The notes beneath the pieces were generated by a model, which made no database searches, had not been told where the DNA came from, and saw nothing but the letters and a program-made list of their open reading frames with translations. The position numbers were made by a program, and so were the translations under genes. 64,000 nucleotides of DNA. Source: Amphiduros pacificus (Eukaryota; Annelida; Polychaeta; Phyllodocida; Hesionidae). Shown here piece after piece: positions 11,601-18,699 of this stretch. The stretch spans positions 1,056,501-1,120,500 of the forward strand of contig OX439004.1 in the NCBI GenBank assembly GCA_949316495.1. The letters are read 5' to 3'. Positions within the stretch are counted from its first letter, which is position 1. Each line of letters begins with the position of its first letter.

Positions 11601-14600
11601 AGCAGATTTAAGCATTGAGTTGTATTTGTTCCTTTGAGAGTTATACAGCTCCTTGTCAATTTGAGTGCCAGTCTTGCTCATTTTTCTCTCAAGCCTCCTC
11701 TTGAGAGATCTTTCCAGCTTTAATTGGTCACTCATCCAAGGTACAGGTTTGCGTTGGGTAACCATGGCAACCTTAATTGGTGCATGTTTGTCCATGAGTG
11801 ATGTGAGTTCCCTATCATAATAATTTACCATGTCCTCCAGTGATAAATGTTCCCAAGTTGAGTTTCTGTCAGTTAGGGATTTAATGTCCCTTCTTAGGGA
11901 TTCAAGATCTAATGCCTTGAAATTCCTAAATTACCTACCATTAATTACTTCCATTATTACTTCCATTAAATTGCCATCATCACGCCTTTGCTGAAGAAAC
12001 TGGGTTTAGAATTGGTTGAGAAGAACTATAGACCTGTTTCCAACCTGACATACATTTCTAAACTAACAGAGAAGGCAGTAGCAGACAATTGATCTCTCAT
12101 CTAGTAAGGAATGACCTTACAAACAAGTTTCAATAAGCCTACAAGGAATATCACAGCACAGAGACTGCCTTACTAAAGGTGCGAAATGATATCCTGCGTG
12201 ATCTAGATAATAAGTAATCCTATTGTTATGTGACCTCTCTGCAGCATTTGACACCATTGGTCACTACATCCTGTTTGATAGACTGGAGGCAAGATGCAAT
12301 GTTAAAGGTCACGCTCTTTCTTGGATGCAGTCATATCTCTGTAACAGGAAACAGTGTGTCAAGTTGGGAACTCACAGGTCCTCTCTCAAGCCCATAAAAT
12401 ATGGGGTCTGTCAGGGCTTAGTCCTAGGCCCCATACTATTCACCATATATATGACACCTCTGGCTGATATCCTTGCCAAATATGGTCTCAGCTATCATAT
12501 TTATGCGGATGATACTCAGATCTACATCCCTGTCAACCACACTTCATCCATCAAGTTGACATAAGCAGACACAAACTTGAAGAATGTGTCAGTGAAGTCA
12601 GGAGTTACCTTATATCAAACAAGATGAAAATAAATGATGGAAAGACTGAAATGCTAATATGCACTGACAGGCACAATACTGCCACCAGTGGCAGTACCCC
12701 TGATACTATCAGAGTAGTGGACCCTGATATCACCCCCAGTGAGTCAGTGGTTGACCTTGGCATCACCTTTGACTCCTTTTGTTACATCTACTCTGGATTA
12801 CGGCAATGGCCTTCTTGCAGGTCTTCCTAGATCTGATCTGAAGATCTGAAGCTACAATACCTTCGTCGCAGGAAAGATCACATATCAGGAAAACTGAGGG
12901 AACTACACTGGCTGCCTGTTCACGCAAGGATTGATTTCAAAATCCTCTTCATGACTTGGAAGGCCCTGATCTACTAGTGAAACAGGGTGAAAGATGCCTG
13001 AGATCCAATGATGGAACACACTAGTTCCCAAGACTCGGCTGAAGACAGTGGGCGACATCTGTCAGACTATGGAACTCTCTCCCTAATGATGTTAGGACTA
13101 GCACCTCAGTCACCTCATTTAAGAGTAGACTAAAAACTCATCTTTTCAGGAAGCAAGTCCTGAACACAGCACTATGAACAGACATGTCTGGTATCAGCGC
13201 TATATAAATTGTATTATTATTATTATTATTCCATAAGACTGTGGTAATGCATAGACAATACTCAGTGGAATACAGCCCACAACAACAGAGCTGCAGACGA
13301 CAACAGAGCTGCGGACGACAACAGAGCTGCGGTTTCATTTTCAAAGTGTGTCTGCACACTTAAAAGTCTCTCAAAGATATTCACACCTAGTTGTTTTCTG
13401 ACACTTGCATGTACAAAGTCAAATGGTGTGATAAACATCGGTAATCAAATGATAAGTTGAACCACAGCTCTGTTGTCGTCCGCAGCTCTGTTGTCGCCGG
13501 CTGTATATTATGAAAATAATGGAAATCCGGGTGATACATCAGACTATGATAATGCTTATACAATACTCAGTAGAATATATAATCTAAAACTCATGTTTTA
13601 AATACATGTTACCTGCAGATGTGCTCTGACTAGATGTAGACTGCTTTATAAGAATATGATAAGTATCAGGATCACTTATTTTCCTCCCAGCCATATCTGA
13701 TCACCATGTATTGAGTACATGTATTGATCACTATATACATGTATTGATGACATGATTTCTGCGTGTATTTCAGTAAATAGATGTTATCAATGCGAGGCCC
13801 AGTATGATGCATCTCACGCCCTGACAACCCTGGGGTGTAAAGGGCCGGAGAAGAAATGCCCTTCCTCCTCACCGTACTGCATGCACACCTTTGATAAGAG
13901 CAATAATAACTCTCTAATCATCAAGGGGTAGGTGAACATTTACCTGCAAAACAACTGTCAACAGAAGCATTCAGTATCATATTTAAATAAAAGAAAATAA
14001 AATAATATTCCAATTACCCCATATCGTTTTTCGAATGATAATAATGTTTCAATTAGGACAAGTAATATTTGTATTTTACATATTTTTCAGGTGTGCTTCT
14101 AAAGCGGAATGCGAAAAAAGCCAAGACCAGCATTGCCTTGATCTCATGAAACAAGCCATTAATTCAGTGATGTCGTAAGTATGTGACCAGCATTGCCTTG
14201 ATCTCATGAAACAAGCCATTAATTCAGTCATGTCGTAAGTATGATGTGACCAGCCCTGCCTTGATCTCATGAAAAAAGCCATTAATTCAGTCATGTCGCA
14301 AGTATGTGACCAGCACTGCCTTGATCTCATGAAACAAGCCATTAATTCAGTGATGTTGTAAGTATGATGCAACCAGCATTGCCTTGATCTCATGAAACAA
14401 GCCATTAATTCAGTCATGTCGCAAGTATCGGACCAGCACTGCCTTGATCTCATGAAACAAGCCATTAATTCAGTCATATTGTAAGTGTGATGCTCAGCTA
14501 ATTATGTAGCAAAGTAACCATTCGTGTGGAACCTGTTTTCCTCAACATTATATTTTTTATAGAAGTTTCAACAGACTATTATGTTTGTTTCAGTGAGTTA

Positions 14601-14822
14601 GAGATGCCAGAGTACCCCATACAGCCACCTCTGGACACGATCCTCCAGGTGTGGGGGTCACTTCCAGGAAAGTGTAGTGTATGCTGCAAACAAGCTTTCT
14701 GTAACTTTCGATTACTTCCTGCAGCCATGTCCCTGTTTACAGATGCCTCGTGTACATGGAGTCCAAGCTTTTTACACATCATGATTGCCACAGCCATATC
14801 CCTCCTTGTTTACAAACAGTAA
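1..14822 (+). CDS. EGF / thrombospondin type-1 / LU (Ly6-uPAR) surface protein gene, 3' part
   Basis: Sixteen exons can be placed: 1-66, 270-383, 571-684, 1050-1163, 1499-1618, 1848-1961, 2343-2456, 2802-2918, 3634-3747 (EGF); 4273-4452, 4552-4728, 5039-5209, 5660-5875 (TSP1); 13774-13927, 14091-14174, 14594-14822 (LU domain and hydrophobic tail, stop TAA at 14820-14822). EGF and TSP1 exons are each one domain and begin and end in phase 1, the classic shuffled-module arrangement. The last TSP1 exon ends in phase 1 and the first LU exon starts in phase 1, so they can splice together. The product would be an extracellular, probably GPI-anchored, adhesion or receptor-like protein. The 5' end and signal peptide lie outside the window. 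The 7.9-kb gap before the LU exons is filled with transposons. That gap could instead separate two genes, since Ly6 genes also use phase-1 introns, but I saw no signal-peptide exon or TSP1-side terminal exon in it. Confidence 0.6.
270..383 (+). CDS. Calcium-binding EGF-like exon 2
   Basis: A 114-nt phase 1-1 exon encodes a complete six-cysteine EGF domain. It opens with NINEC, the calcium-binding signature (D/N-x-D/N-E-C), and ends GFQGVHCET. The acceptor is TTTATTTAG and the donor GTAAAT. Confidence 0.9.
571..684 (+). CDS. Calcium-binding EGF-like exon 3
   Basis: A 114-nt phase 1-1 exon opening DINEC (first residue split by the intron), with six cysteines and ending GYMYTRCDA. Acceptor CTTTCAG and donor GTCAGT flank it. 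Confidence 0.9.
1050..1163 (+). CDS. EGF-like exon 4
   Basis: A 114-nt phase 1-1 exon opening EINEC and ending GFEGENCGS, with six cysteines. Acceptor TTTTTTCAG, donor GTAGGA. Confidence 0.9.
1499..1618 (+). CDS. Calcium-binding EGF-like exon 5
   Basis: A 120-nt phase 1-1 exon opening DINEC. It is two residues longer than its neighbours between the first two cysteines (VYPYAPC) and ends GFTGTDCEI. Acceptor TTTTTTAAG, donor GTAAAC. Confidence 0.9.
1848..1961 (+). CDS. Calcium-binding EGF-like exon 6
   Basis: A 114-nt phase 1-1 exon opening DIDEC and ending GYEGELCDI. Acceptor TGTTACAG, donor GTATGT. Confidence 0.9.
   Translation, partial: TLTNARLIRVGTTPCASMVQITSLVNANRDMKENFVT
2343..2456 (+). 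CDS. Calcium-binding EGF-like exon 7
   Basis: A 114-nt phase 1-1 exon opening DIDEC and ending GYKGSICEI. Acceptor TATTTTCAG, donor GTAAAT. Confidence 0.9.
2802..2918 (+). CDS. EGF-like exon 8
   Basis: A 117-nt phase 1-1 exon opening AIDEC and ending GYTGINCAI. Acceptor ATTTCACAG, donor GTAATT. The last bases of the exon and the donor are copied in a tandem duplication just downstream (2914-3045). Confidence 0.9.
2914..3045 (+). repeat. 67-bp tandem duplication spanning the exon-8 5' splice site
   Basis: Copy 1 (2914-2980) starts in the last five exon bases and includes the donor. Copy 2 (2981-3045) is nearly identical apart from a 2-base deletion. The result is a second intact AATAG/GTAATT donor 67 bp downstream. 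Confidence 0.9.
3634..3747 (+). CDS. Calcium-binding EGF-like exon 9
   Basis: A 114-nt phase 1-1 exon opening DIDEC and ending AYTGKTCDL. Acceptor TTGTTTCAG, donor GTAGGT. It is the last EGF exon; its phase joins directly to the first TSP1 exon. Confidence 0.9.
4273..4452 (+). CDS. Thrombospondin type-1 exon 1
   Basis: A 180-nt phase 1-1 exon. It has the TSP1 signature: layered tryptophans (WGGWGAWS), then [16 protein letters not shown], then FGGKPC, then a closing cysteine (NQC). Acceptor is a long T-run plus CAG, donor GTAAGT. Confidence 0.9.
4552..4728 (+). CDS. Thrombospondin type-1 exon 2
   Basis: A 177-nt phase 1-1 exon. It reads [17 protein letters not shown], then a QTRIRLC strand, and ends with a C-x4-C pair (CKPQEC). 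Acceptor TGTTGTAG, donor GTAAGG. Confidence 0.9.
5039..5209 (+). CDS. Thrombospondin type-1 exon 3
   Basis: A 171-nt phase 1-1 exon with [18 protein letters not shown], then FRYRTC, FGGKEC and a terminal YLRTC. Acceptor TTTCTCACAG, donor GTAAAG. Confidence 0.9.
5578..5631 (+). repeat. (TTA)n microsatellite
   Basis: About 17 uninterrupted ATT/TTA triplets lie 30-80 bases upstream of the acceptor of TSP1 exon 4. No LINE 3' end precedes it, so it looks like a simple repeat rather than a retrotransposon tail. Confidence 0.9.
5660..5875 (+). CDS. Thrombospondin type-1 exon 4
   Basis: A 216-nt phase 1-1 exon starting [22 protein letters not shown]. It has an unusually long acidic insert ([19 protein letters not shown]) before the last cysteine pair (CQTTPC). 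Acceptor CTATCCCAG, donor GTTGGT. The insert makes it the most divergent of the four repeats. Confidence 0.8.
5876..6344. other. Intronic sequence, nothing recognised
   Basis: AT-rich sequence after the last TSP1 exon. No convincing exon, repeat or terminal exon was seen before the LINE that begins near 6345. Confidence 0.5.
6412..6654 (+). CDS. LINE copy A, ORF1 N-terminal coiled coil (fragment)
   Basis: An open stretch with heptad-like helix: [18 protein letters not shown] and [20 protein letters not shown]. Copy B at 20140-20330 encodes the matching NAEVTRLNAIIEG and [12 protein letters not shown], so the segment belongs to the LINE family. It is expected to be the trimerisation-like region of an ORF1 RNA-binding protein, by analogy with other LINEs. 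Confidence 0.6.
   Translation: MAFGVLQSSHGRSLVTSNTTNAEVTRIKAVVEGLQADFATVQADKQVLATELPTALQTIRERDDVIQSFVDQPHQLTRLS
7197..7412 (+). CDS. KH domain, probable C-terminus of LINE ORF1
   Basis: A frame open from just after TAA at 7194-7196 to TGA at 7410-7412. It encodes [20 protein letters not shown] followed by [16 protein letters not shown] and [13 protein letters not shown]. This matches a type-I KH RNA-binding fold: the GxxG loop is GKGG at 7236-7247, then a helix, then the I-x-I strand, and a final helix. Copy B has lost this region by an internal deletion between its coiled coil and ORF2. The position between coiled coil and ORF2 argues for ORF1, but the upstream frame is broken. A captured host KH exon is the alternative. 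Confidence 0.55.
   Translation, partial: RQSHFHHATRAIIGKGGTTIRRLKGSTGAFIRIVKEKTAKRKTLRFVNITGSKDSVRKAHKEVYKIINSSN
7503..8056 (+). CDS. LINE copy A, ORF2 N-terminal extension
   Basis: An open frame beginning at 7503 and read into the inserted LTR. From about residue 60 it aligns with copy B (20440-20780): shared blocks include [26 protein letters not shown] and a cysteine-rich CSEPSASSC segment. Conservation in two copies shows it is coding. It sits directly upstream of the endonuclease, so it is probably an N-terminal extension of ORF2 with no recognised fold. Confidence 0.5.
8053..8687. repeat. 4-bp target-site duplication (CTAC) flanking the solo LTR
   Basis: CTAC at 8053-8056 and 8684-8687. 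The uninserted sequence is present in the sister copy at about 20812-20825. Confidence 0.75.
8057..8683 (-). mobile_element. Solo LTR (LTR-retrotransposon fossil) inside LINE copy A
   Basis: A 627-bp insertion absent from LINE copy B. It is bounded by TG...CA ends (TGTTACATG at the left, TCCTACA at the right) and by a 4-bp duplication CTAC at 8053-8056 and 8684-8687. Removing it and one CTAC gives CGCTACCATGTTC, matching CGCTACCAATGTC in copy B. In minus orientation it starts TGTAGG, has a polyadenylation signal AATAAA near 8228 and ends TGTAACA. No internal genes are present, so it is a recombined solo LTR. A 4-bp target site is common in Gypsy-type elements. Younger than the LINE it sits in. 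Confidence 0.75.
8684..9690 (+). pseudogene. LINE copy A: start of endonuclease and pre-RT linker
   Basis: Resumes where the LTR interrupted it. It encodes the ORF2 stretch matching copy B at 20830-21110 (NLATNQLLIG region), then jumps over most of the endonuclease to the SDH-containing end (about 9010-9060), then the linker with [17 protein letters not shown] and NKHDPKKLF. Ends at LLDLLDDL where the reverse-oriented LINE is inserted. Several frameshifts are present. Confidence 0.7.
9691..11933 (-). mobile_element. CR1/L2-like LINE, 5'-truncated copy inserted in reverse into copy A
   Basis: A 2.24-kb minus-strand copy. Its 3' tail (ATT)n is at 9691-9713, preceded by the family 3' end TATCAGCGCTATACAAATTT. 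It is truncated at the 5' side just before the KYRNFK-equivalent. The host LINE is interrupted between GGATGACCT (ending 9690) and CCTACCATT (from 11934). The duplicated target is at most ACCT. The uninterrupted ORF shows it is a young insertion, but lacking the endonuclease it could not move on its own. Confidence 0.85.
9747..11831 (-). CDS. LINE ORF2, linker plus reverse transcriptase (694 aa, uninterrupted)
   Basis: The frame is open beyond this Met up to the truncation near 11930, so the Met is internal to ORF2. Domain order: linker with [26 protein letters not shown], palm/fingers [49 protein letters not shown], catalytic YADDTQIY, then the thumb ([29 protein letters not shown]) and a C-terminus ending [12 protein letters not shown]. 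The C-terminal layout is that of CR1/L2-group elements. No RNase H is seen. The endonuclease is missing through 5' truncation. Confidence 0.9.
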   Translation of the reverse strand: MVNYYDRELTSLMDKHAPIKVAMVTQRKPVPWMSDQLKLERSLKRRLERKMSKTGTQIDKELYNSQRNKYNSMLKSAQSSYFSNLVEENKHDPKKLFRVIDTVMHKKKDTPMPQSDCEITQAEKFNTFFLEKIERIRLDIDNAPPGQISPPGDTTNNSTTCLDRFTPLTIDDVRKLVKRSAKKSCDLDPIPTWLLLDLLDDLLPIITSIINKSLMESAVSENMKIAIITPLLKKLGLELVEKNYRPVSNLTFVSKLTERAVADQLVPHLVRNGLTDKFQSAYKEYHSTETALLKVQNDILGCLDNRKAVILLLLDLSAAFDTIDHKILLDRLRDRCNVTGHALSWIRSYLMDRKQCVKVGIHRSCLKSLKYGVPQGSVLGPILFTIYMTPLSDILAKYGLSYHIYADDTQIYIPMDHASPHHVDMSRHKLEECVREVRTFLISNKMKINDGKTEMLICTDRYSTTTHSSIPSTIRVGDSDIAPSQSVVDLGITFDSNMDMKAQIRKMCQKGYYHIRNLAAIRHCLDEKTAVTLTHAFVTSTLDYGNGLLAGLPNTDIRKLQYLQNSAARVVGKIRKFDHISGKLRELHWLPVHARIDFKILLLTWKALNGKAPPYLRDLLLIKEGERCLRSNDGTHLQVPKTRLRTIGDRAFSSIGPRLWNSLPTDIRTSTSVSSFKSRLKTHLFRMHVLNSAL
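11934..13231 (+). pseudogene. LINE copy A: RT and 3' end
   Basis: Continuation of copy A after the insertion. Recognisable pieces are [17 protein letters not shown] and [11 protein letters not shown] in 12223-12564, then [17 protein letters not shown] in 12624-12830, then thumb remnants and the terminal ATGAACAGACATGTCTGGTA with an (ATT)n tail. Multiple stops and small deletions. Confidence 0.85.
13237..13579. repeat. Direct repeat of about 37 bp bracketing a MITE
   Basis: 13237-13272 and 13541-13579 are about 85% alike (AGACTGTGGTAATGCATAGA versus AGACTATGATAATGCTTATA, then CAATACTCAGT). They flank the inverted-repeat element at 13280-13500. Too long and diverged for a target-site duplication; probably an older local duplication. 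Confidence 0.6.
13280..13500. mobile_element. MITE-like element, copy 1
   Basis: About 220 bp, non-coding, with terminal inverted repeats: GCGGACGACAACAGAGCTGC at the left (13311) and its reverse complement GCAGCTCTGTTGTCGTCCGC-like sequence at the right (13460-13490). The left terminus is itself triplicated (AACAGAGCTGC at 13282, 13300 and 13320 or so). The internal segment GTGTGATAAACATCGG is shared with a second copy at 62115-62296, which proves it is dispersed. Confidence 0.7.
13774..13927 (+). CDS. LU (Ly6/uPAR) domain exon a
   Basis: Enters in phase 1 after TATTTCAG and leaves in phase 2 at GTAGGT. Encodes [20 protein letters not shown], then [10 protein letters not shown], the N-terminal cysteines of a three-finger LU domain. 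Confidence 0.8.
14091..14174 (+). CDS. LU domain exon b
   Basis: An 84-nt exon, phase 2 in and out, after TATTTTTCAG and before GTAAGT. Encodes [20 protein letters not shown] and the following helix-like stretch. The 3' half of this exon and its donor are repeated five more times immediately downstream. Confidence 0.75.
14125..14493 (+). repeat. Six tandem copies of the LU exon b end with its 5' splice site
   Basis: Units start at 14125, 14185, 14248, 14308, 14371 and 14431, with alternating periods of 60 and 63 bp. Each holds about 50 bases of exon b and the donor. Donors read CGTAAGT in units 1 and 2, GCAAGT in 3 and 5, and TTGTAAGT in 4 and 6. Reading through the first donor meets TAA at once, so only the first gives a productive protein. 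Confidence 0.9.
14594..14822 (+). CDS. LU domain terminal exon with GPI-type tail
   Basis: Enters in phase 2 after GTTTCAG. Encodes the diagnostic LU ending [11 protein letters not shown], a short linker, and a C-terminal hydrophobic segment ([15 protein letters not shown]) followed by only KQ and stop. This is typical of a GPI-anchor signal, less likely a single-pass membrane anchor. Confidence 0.8.
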
Positions 14823-14874
14823 TAGATCCAATTCTTCCTGTTTATTATAAATGTACATAAATTCAAATAGATCC

Positions 14875-14949
14875 TCCTGCACATGGAGTCCAAACTTTCT
14901 AAACGTAATGTTTTCCACAGCCTTGGTCCTCCTTGTTAACAGACAATGA
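14875..14949 (+). repeat. Diverged duplicate of the GPI-tail coding segment in the 3' UTR
   Basis: 127 bp downstream of the real tail (14748-14822), this stretch encodes SCTWSPNFLNVMFSTALVLL, then VNRQ and stop. It matches the true tail at 15 of 24 residues and every difference keeps the hydrophobic character. A weak acceptor-like AAATAG precedes it. Confidence 0.7.
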
Positions 14950-15026
14950 TGGGCAGCTTTCATTTTGTTATATTCTCTAAATGTACCATAAAAATCAATC
15001 AAATCAGGTCTATAGAATTTTGATCA

Positions 15027-15032
15027 AATAAA
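15027..15032 (+). terminator. Candidate polyadenylation signal (AATAAA)
   Basis: First AATAAA after the LU stop codon, 205 bases downstream. Sequence alone cannot show it is used. Confidence 0.3.
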
Positions 15033-16451
15033 TGATATATATTTGTTACATGATGTATGCACAGAACATTAGGAACTAAATGACAGCTATGGAGCAGATA
15101 AATGTAACAATTAGGTGTTATATAAAACAATTCTAAGATATAAATAGATTATGAATTTATAAAATCCAGATAAATTTTAGACTTATGGAAATGCTAAAAC
15201 TATTGCTGTTATCTGTGAACTGATAATCCAATGTATGAACTTGTTCTCTACTTTATACACCTATATTCCACTATGATGTTAACATTTCAAATTGAATATC
15301 AAGATTGGTTTAAACATTATTCTTGTTTGGCTGAACATCGCTCCCCTCCCTCACCCAAGTGTATGAAAAGGTTAATACCAGAAGAGAATAGTCAAATATT
15401 TTACATTTGTGATTAAAAAACAATTAAATATTTAGAACATTATTATGCAGTATCTATTAATTAAATATTACTGACATAAACATTCTAATATTGTATTAAG
15501 TACTTCCAGTTATATATTTTCTCTGTAAATATTGTGCCTGCATGTTTGTCCTTAACCCAACACTGATTATTTTAAAATCTTCATTTAGATAAAGGTTACT
15601 AAGTCCATACGGGTAGTGTATAATGTTTATTTAGGAATGTTATCTCAAAGCAATAGAGTATATTTTCTTATAATGAAGTATATTGTTTAGCATGAATAGT
15701 TGTGAATAAATATTTACGCACCATCAAGTGATGGGAAGATCCGCGAAGTATGTTTAACCCTTAAGTTTGAATAAATAAATAATAAATTCGAGTTTTTTCT
15801 AACTCACTTTTTTGTGCAATTCAGGTCTCATCAAGTCAGATAACAGTCCTGGACAGGACTCCGTCCCTCCCCTCTCAAATAATGAGGTTTTGTCATGTGA
15901 TTATTTTGACATCACTGAGTCTATTGTGTGCAGTTGAACAGTTTTTGGGTTCTGCATGTGCTGCGGGTTGGGTCTGGTTGTGTTTTTATCAAGCTCCCGC
16001 AAAATTCTTTATTTTGTGTTTTTTGTTTTGAGATATATTTCCAAGGATCGACTAAATTAAAGGGATAAGTTGCAGAACCTCTTTAGACTATTCTTAATTT
16101 CAAGAAATTGAAATTTTTTAGCAGTTTCTTAGCGAAGATAATAATATTTATATTGTCACCGCTTGTGCACGAGTGCTTGCAGTTCCATATGGTGCACCTG
16201 ACTGAGTCTGCCATGATTTTCTTGCTGACTTTATATTGATATTATACTGACATTATATCATGACCTCCTATTTGGGCTTGGAATAGATTGATTAGATCAG
16301 CCTATTCCATCAGCGTTTCAGATCCCAGTTTCCATCAGATTAGCGTTTTCCGATCTCTCATGATATTTTGTGCCTGCCTGTTTGTAGTTATTCATGTTTT
16401 TGCTCTGTATTTCTTGTTATATATCTGAAACCTAATACTGACTTGCCTGAC

Positions 16452-17912
16452 TAGATAGTGAAATTGTGATATTTGACTGTTATTGGAACAATTGATATCA
16501 TTCTTAGCACTGGAACCATCATATAACAGATGTTGGCTGCGCTAGACGGGTATGCGCATATATGATTGAAGTTAGCATCGAAGCAGCTGATAAAACTTTC
16601 TGAAGTAAAATTTTCTTAAATAGGATTTTTTTCCACTATACGGGATCATTCTCTGGATTTGAAATTTGTGTGAAAAAAATCATTAGAATCTCCTTAACAA
16701 TCTGGTCCTGATTACTATCATTATTTTTCATACATTAATATCGCTCATATAAACTGTTTGTTTCATGCTTGTTACTTGACCTTTTCCCCTCACAAATAAG
16801 TTGCTGTTTTCGCCTGATACTCAAGTAGCCGTTTTTGTGTGACAAACGGAAAAATTGAATATCTTCATTAATTGCATACAGAAAATTATAAAAATTAGAA
16901 CATTAAACTGGTTGTAATCTATTATTGTAAATGTTTTTAAACAGGTTGTGTTTTCAAATTATGAAAAATGGTTCATTGCATTTTTAGATTTAGATCTTAA
17001 TGTAGAATAAGTTTCTCGTTTAAACTAAACTCGCTGATAGTCTGAGAAATTGAAATGTATAGGTTTTGGTCCCAATTCCTTGGTTGTACAATGGCCATCA
17101 ATCAGTTCGCGCCGACAACCCATTTCGTGCTTTTCAAAACATTGTCATAAATCATTCTTTCAACTGTTTTACTCACTGTTTAAATATTAGATAGTGAAAT
17201 TGTGATATTTGACTGTTATTGGAACAATTGATATCATTCTTAGCACTGGAACCATCATATAACAGATGTTGGCTGCGCTAGACGGGTACGCGCATATATG
17301 ATTGAAGTTAGCATCGAAGCAGCTGATAAAACTTTCTGAAGTAAAATTTTCTTTGAAAATAGGATTTTTTTTCCACTATACAGGATCATTCTCTGGATTT
17401 GAAATTTGTGTGAAAAAAAATCTTTAGAATCTCCTTAACAATCTGGTCCTGATTACTATCATTTTTCATACATTAATATCACTCATATAAACTGTTTGTT
17501 TCATGCATGTTACTTGACCTTTTCCCCTGACAAATAAGTCGCTGTTTTCACCTGATATTCAAGTAGCCGTTTTTGTGTGTCAAATGGAAAAATTGAATAT
17601 CTTCATTAATTGCATACAGAAAATTATAAAAAATTAGAACATTAACCTGGTTGTAATCTATTATTGTAAATGTTTTTAAACAGGTTGTGTTTTCAAATTA
17701 TGAAAAATGGTTCATTGCATTTTTTCTATATTTTCTTTTGACAATTTCAATAGTAGAATAAATTTCTTGTTTAAACTAAACTCGCTGATAGACTGAGAAA
17801 TTGAAATTCCTTGGTTGTACAGTGGCCATCAACCAGTTCGCGCCGACAACCCATTTCGTGCTTTTCAAAACATTGTCATAAATCATTCTTTCAACTGTTT
17901 TACTCATTGTTA
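16452..17912. repeat. Tandem duplication of a 736-bp unit
   Basis: Unit 1 (16452-17187) and unit 2 (17188-17912) both start TAGATAGTGAAATTGTGATA and end in CAACTGTTTTACTCA. They share CGCGCCGACAACCCATTTCG and differ by scattered substitutions and small indels. No coding frame. Sequence on either side of the pair is unique. Confidence 0.9.
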
Positions 17913-18699
17913 ACTACTTGATTGCGAATAAATATGGATAATATTAACAATCCCAAATATCATCATGAACGGGCATTTGACCTGCCTGGTTGGGTAAACA
18001 CACTTTAGCCTTGACACTTTGGGGTGATGTGACCTCTTAAAATAGCTGCTCATATTAATTTTGTTTTTCTGTTTCTTCATTTTTTATGTGTAATATCTGT
18101 CTACTTTATTAATACATAATTTGAAGCTAATGTACAAAATGGTTCTGTGTCAAATAAAGATGATTAAACAAAAAAATGACATGTTCTTTTTAAGTTTTGA
18201 TAAAATGTAATGAAGGATCCCCGTGGAACATCTGACAGGAGCTTTCAAAGTTTGTTGACATTTGCTTGGAGAGAGAAATCGAATTGGAAACAGATTTTTC
18301 TGGAAATCTGGTTAGAAATTTTACATAAACAATATTCAATGTCACTGGAACAAGATAAAGAAAATTGATTTTACTTGTCAATTCAAAAAATATTTCCTTC
18401 CCTTCCCCTTTAAAAATCGTTTGCTGTCCATTCCAACAAGGGAGCAACCATTATTTATATCAGATTTTCACATGATCTCCTGGTGCCACCTGGTGGTAAA
18501 AAAGATCAGAAGTGTCATTTGGTGGTAAATCCTTGCTAACTTTTATATTTATTGGTGGTGTGTTGTTTTCATGGGACAAGACATGATTTTATTTGAATTC
18601 ATCCATTTCACTTGGAAAATCCCACATTTGCTTCAAAAATCCAAAATCTTCACTTTTCCTTTCTATATCTGGGAAATTCATCTGAAGAAGTAACCTAGC
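17913..18699. other. Intergenic, nothing recognised
   Basis: No supported gene. A short A-rich run near 18170 follows AATAAA at about 18152. Confidence 0.5.

Larger units (their letters stand above)
6345..13231 (+). mobile_element. CR1/L2-like LINE, copy A (interrupted by a solo LTR and a reverse-oriented relative)
   Basis: A + strand non-LTR retrotransposon can be followed by matching pieces to copy B (20060-22500) and to the reverse-oriented copy (9691-11933). Order: coiled-coil ORF1 start (6412), KH domain (7197-7412), ORF2 N-terminal extension (7503-8056), solo LTR (8057-8683), start of the endonuclease and pre-RT linker (8684-9690), reverse-oriented LINE (9691-11933), reverse transcriptase and C-terminus (11934-13180), and a (ATT)n tail at 13212-13231. 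Most of the endonuclease is missing between about 8990 and 9010. The RT part carries stops and frameshifts, so this copy is dead. The short-microsatellite 3' tail and the YADD-type RT place it in the CR1/L2 group. Confidence 0.8.
14823..16451. other. 3' UTR and intergenic sequence
   Basis: AT-rich, with only short frames. AATAAA at 15027-15032 is the nearest candidate polyadenylation signal for the LU exon; others occur near 15705 and 15768. No gene recognised. Confidence 0.5.

Noticed and set aside
14076-14477. 133-residue minus-strand frame with repeated [15 protein letters not shown]
   Set aside because: It is the antisense reading of the repeated LU exon b; the repeats have periods divisible by three, which keeps any frame open.
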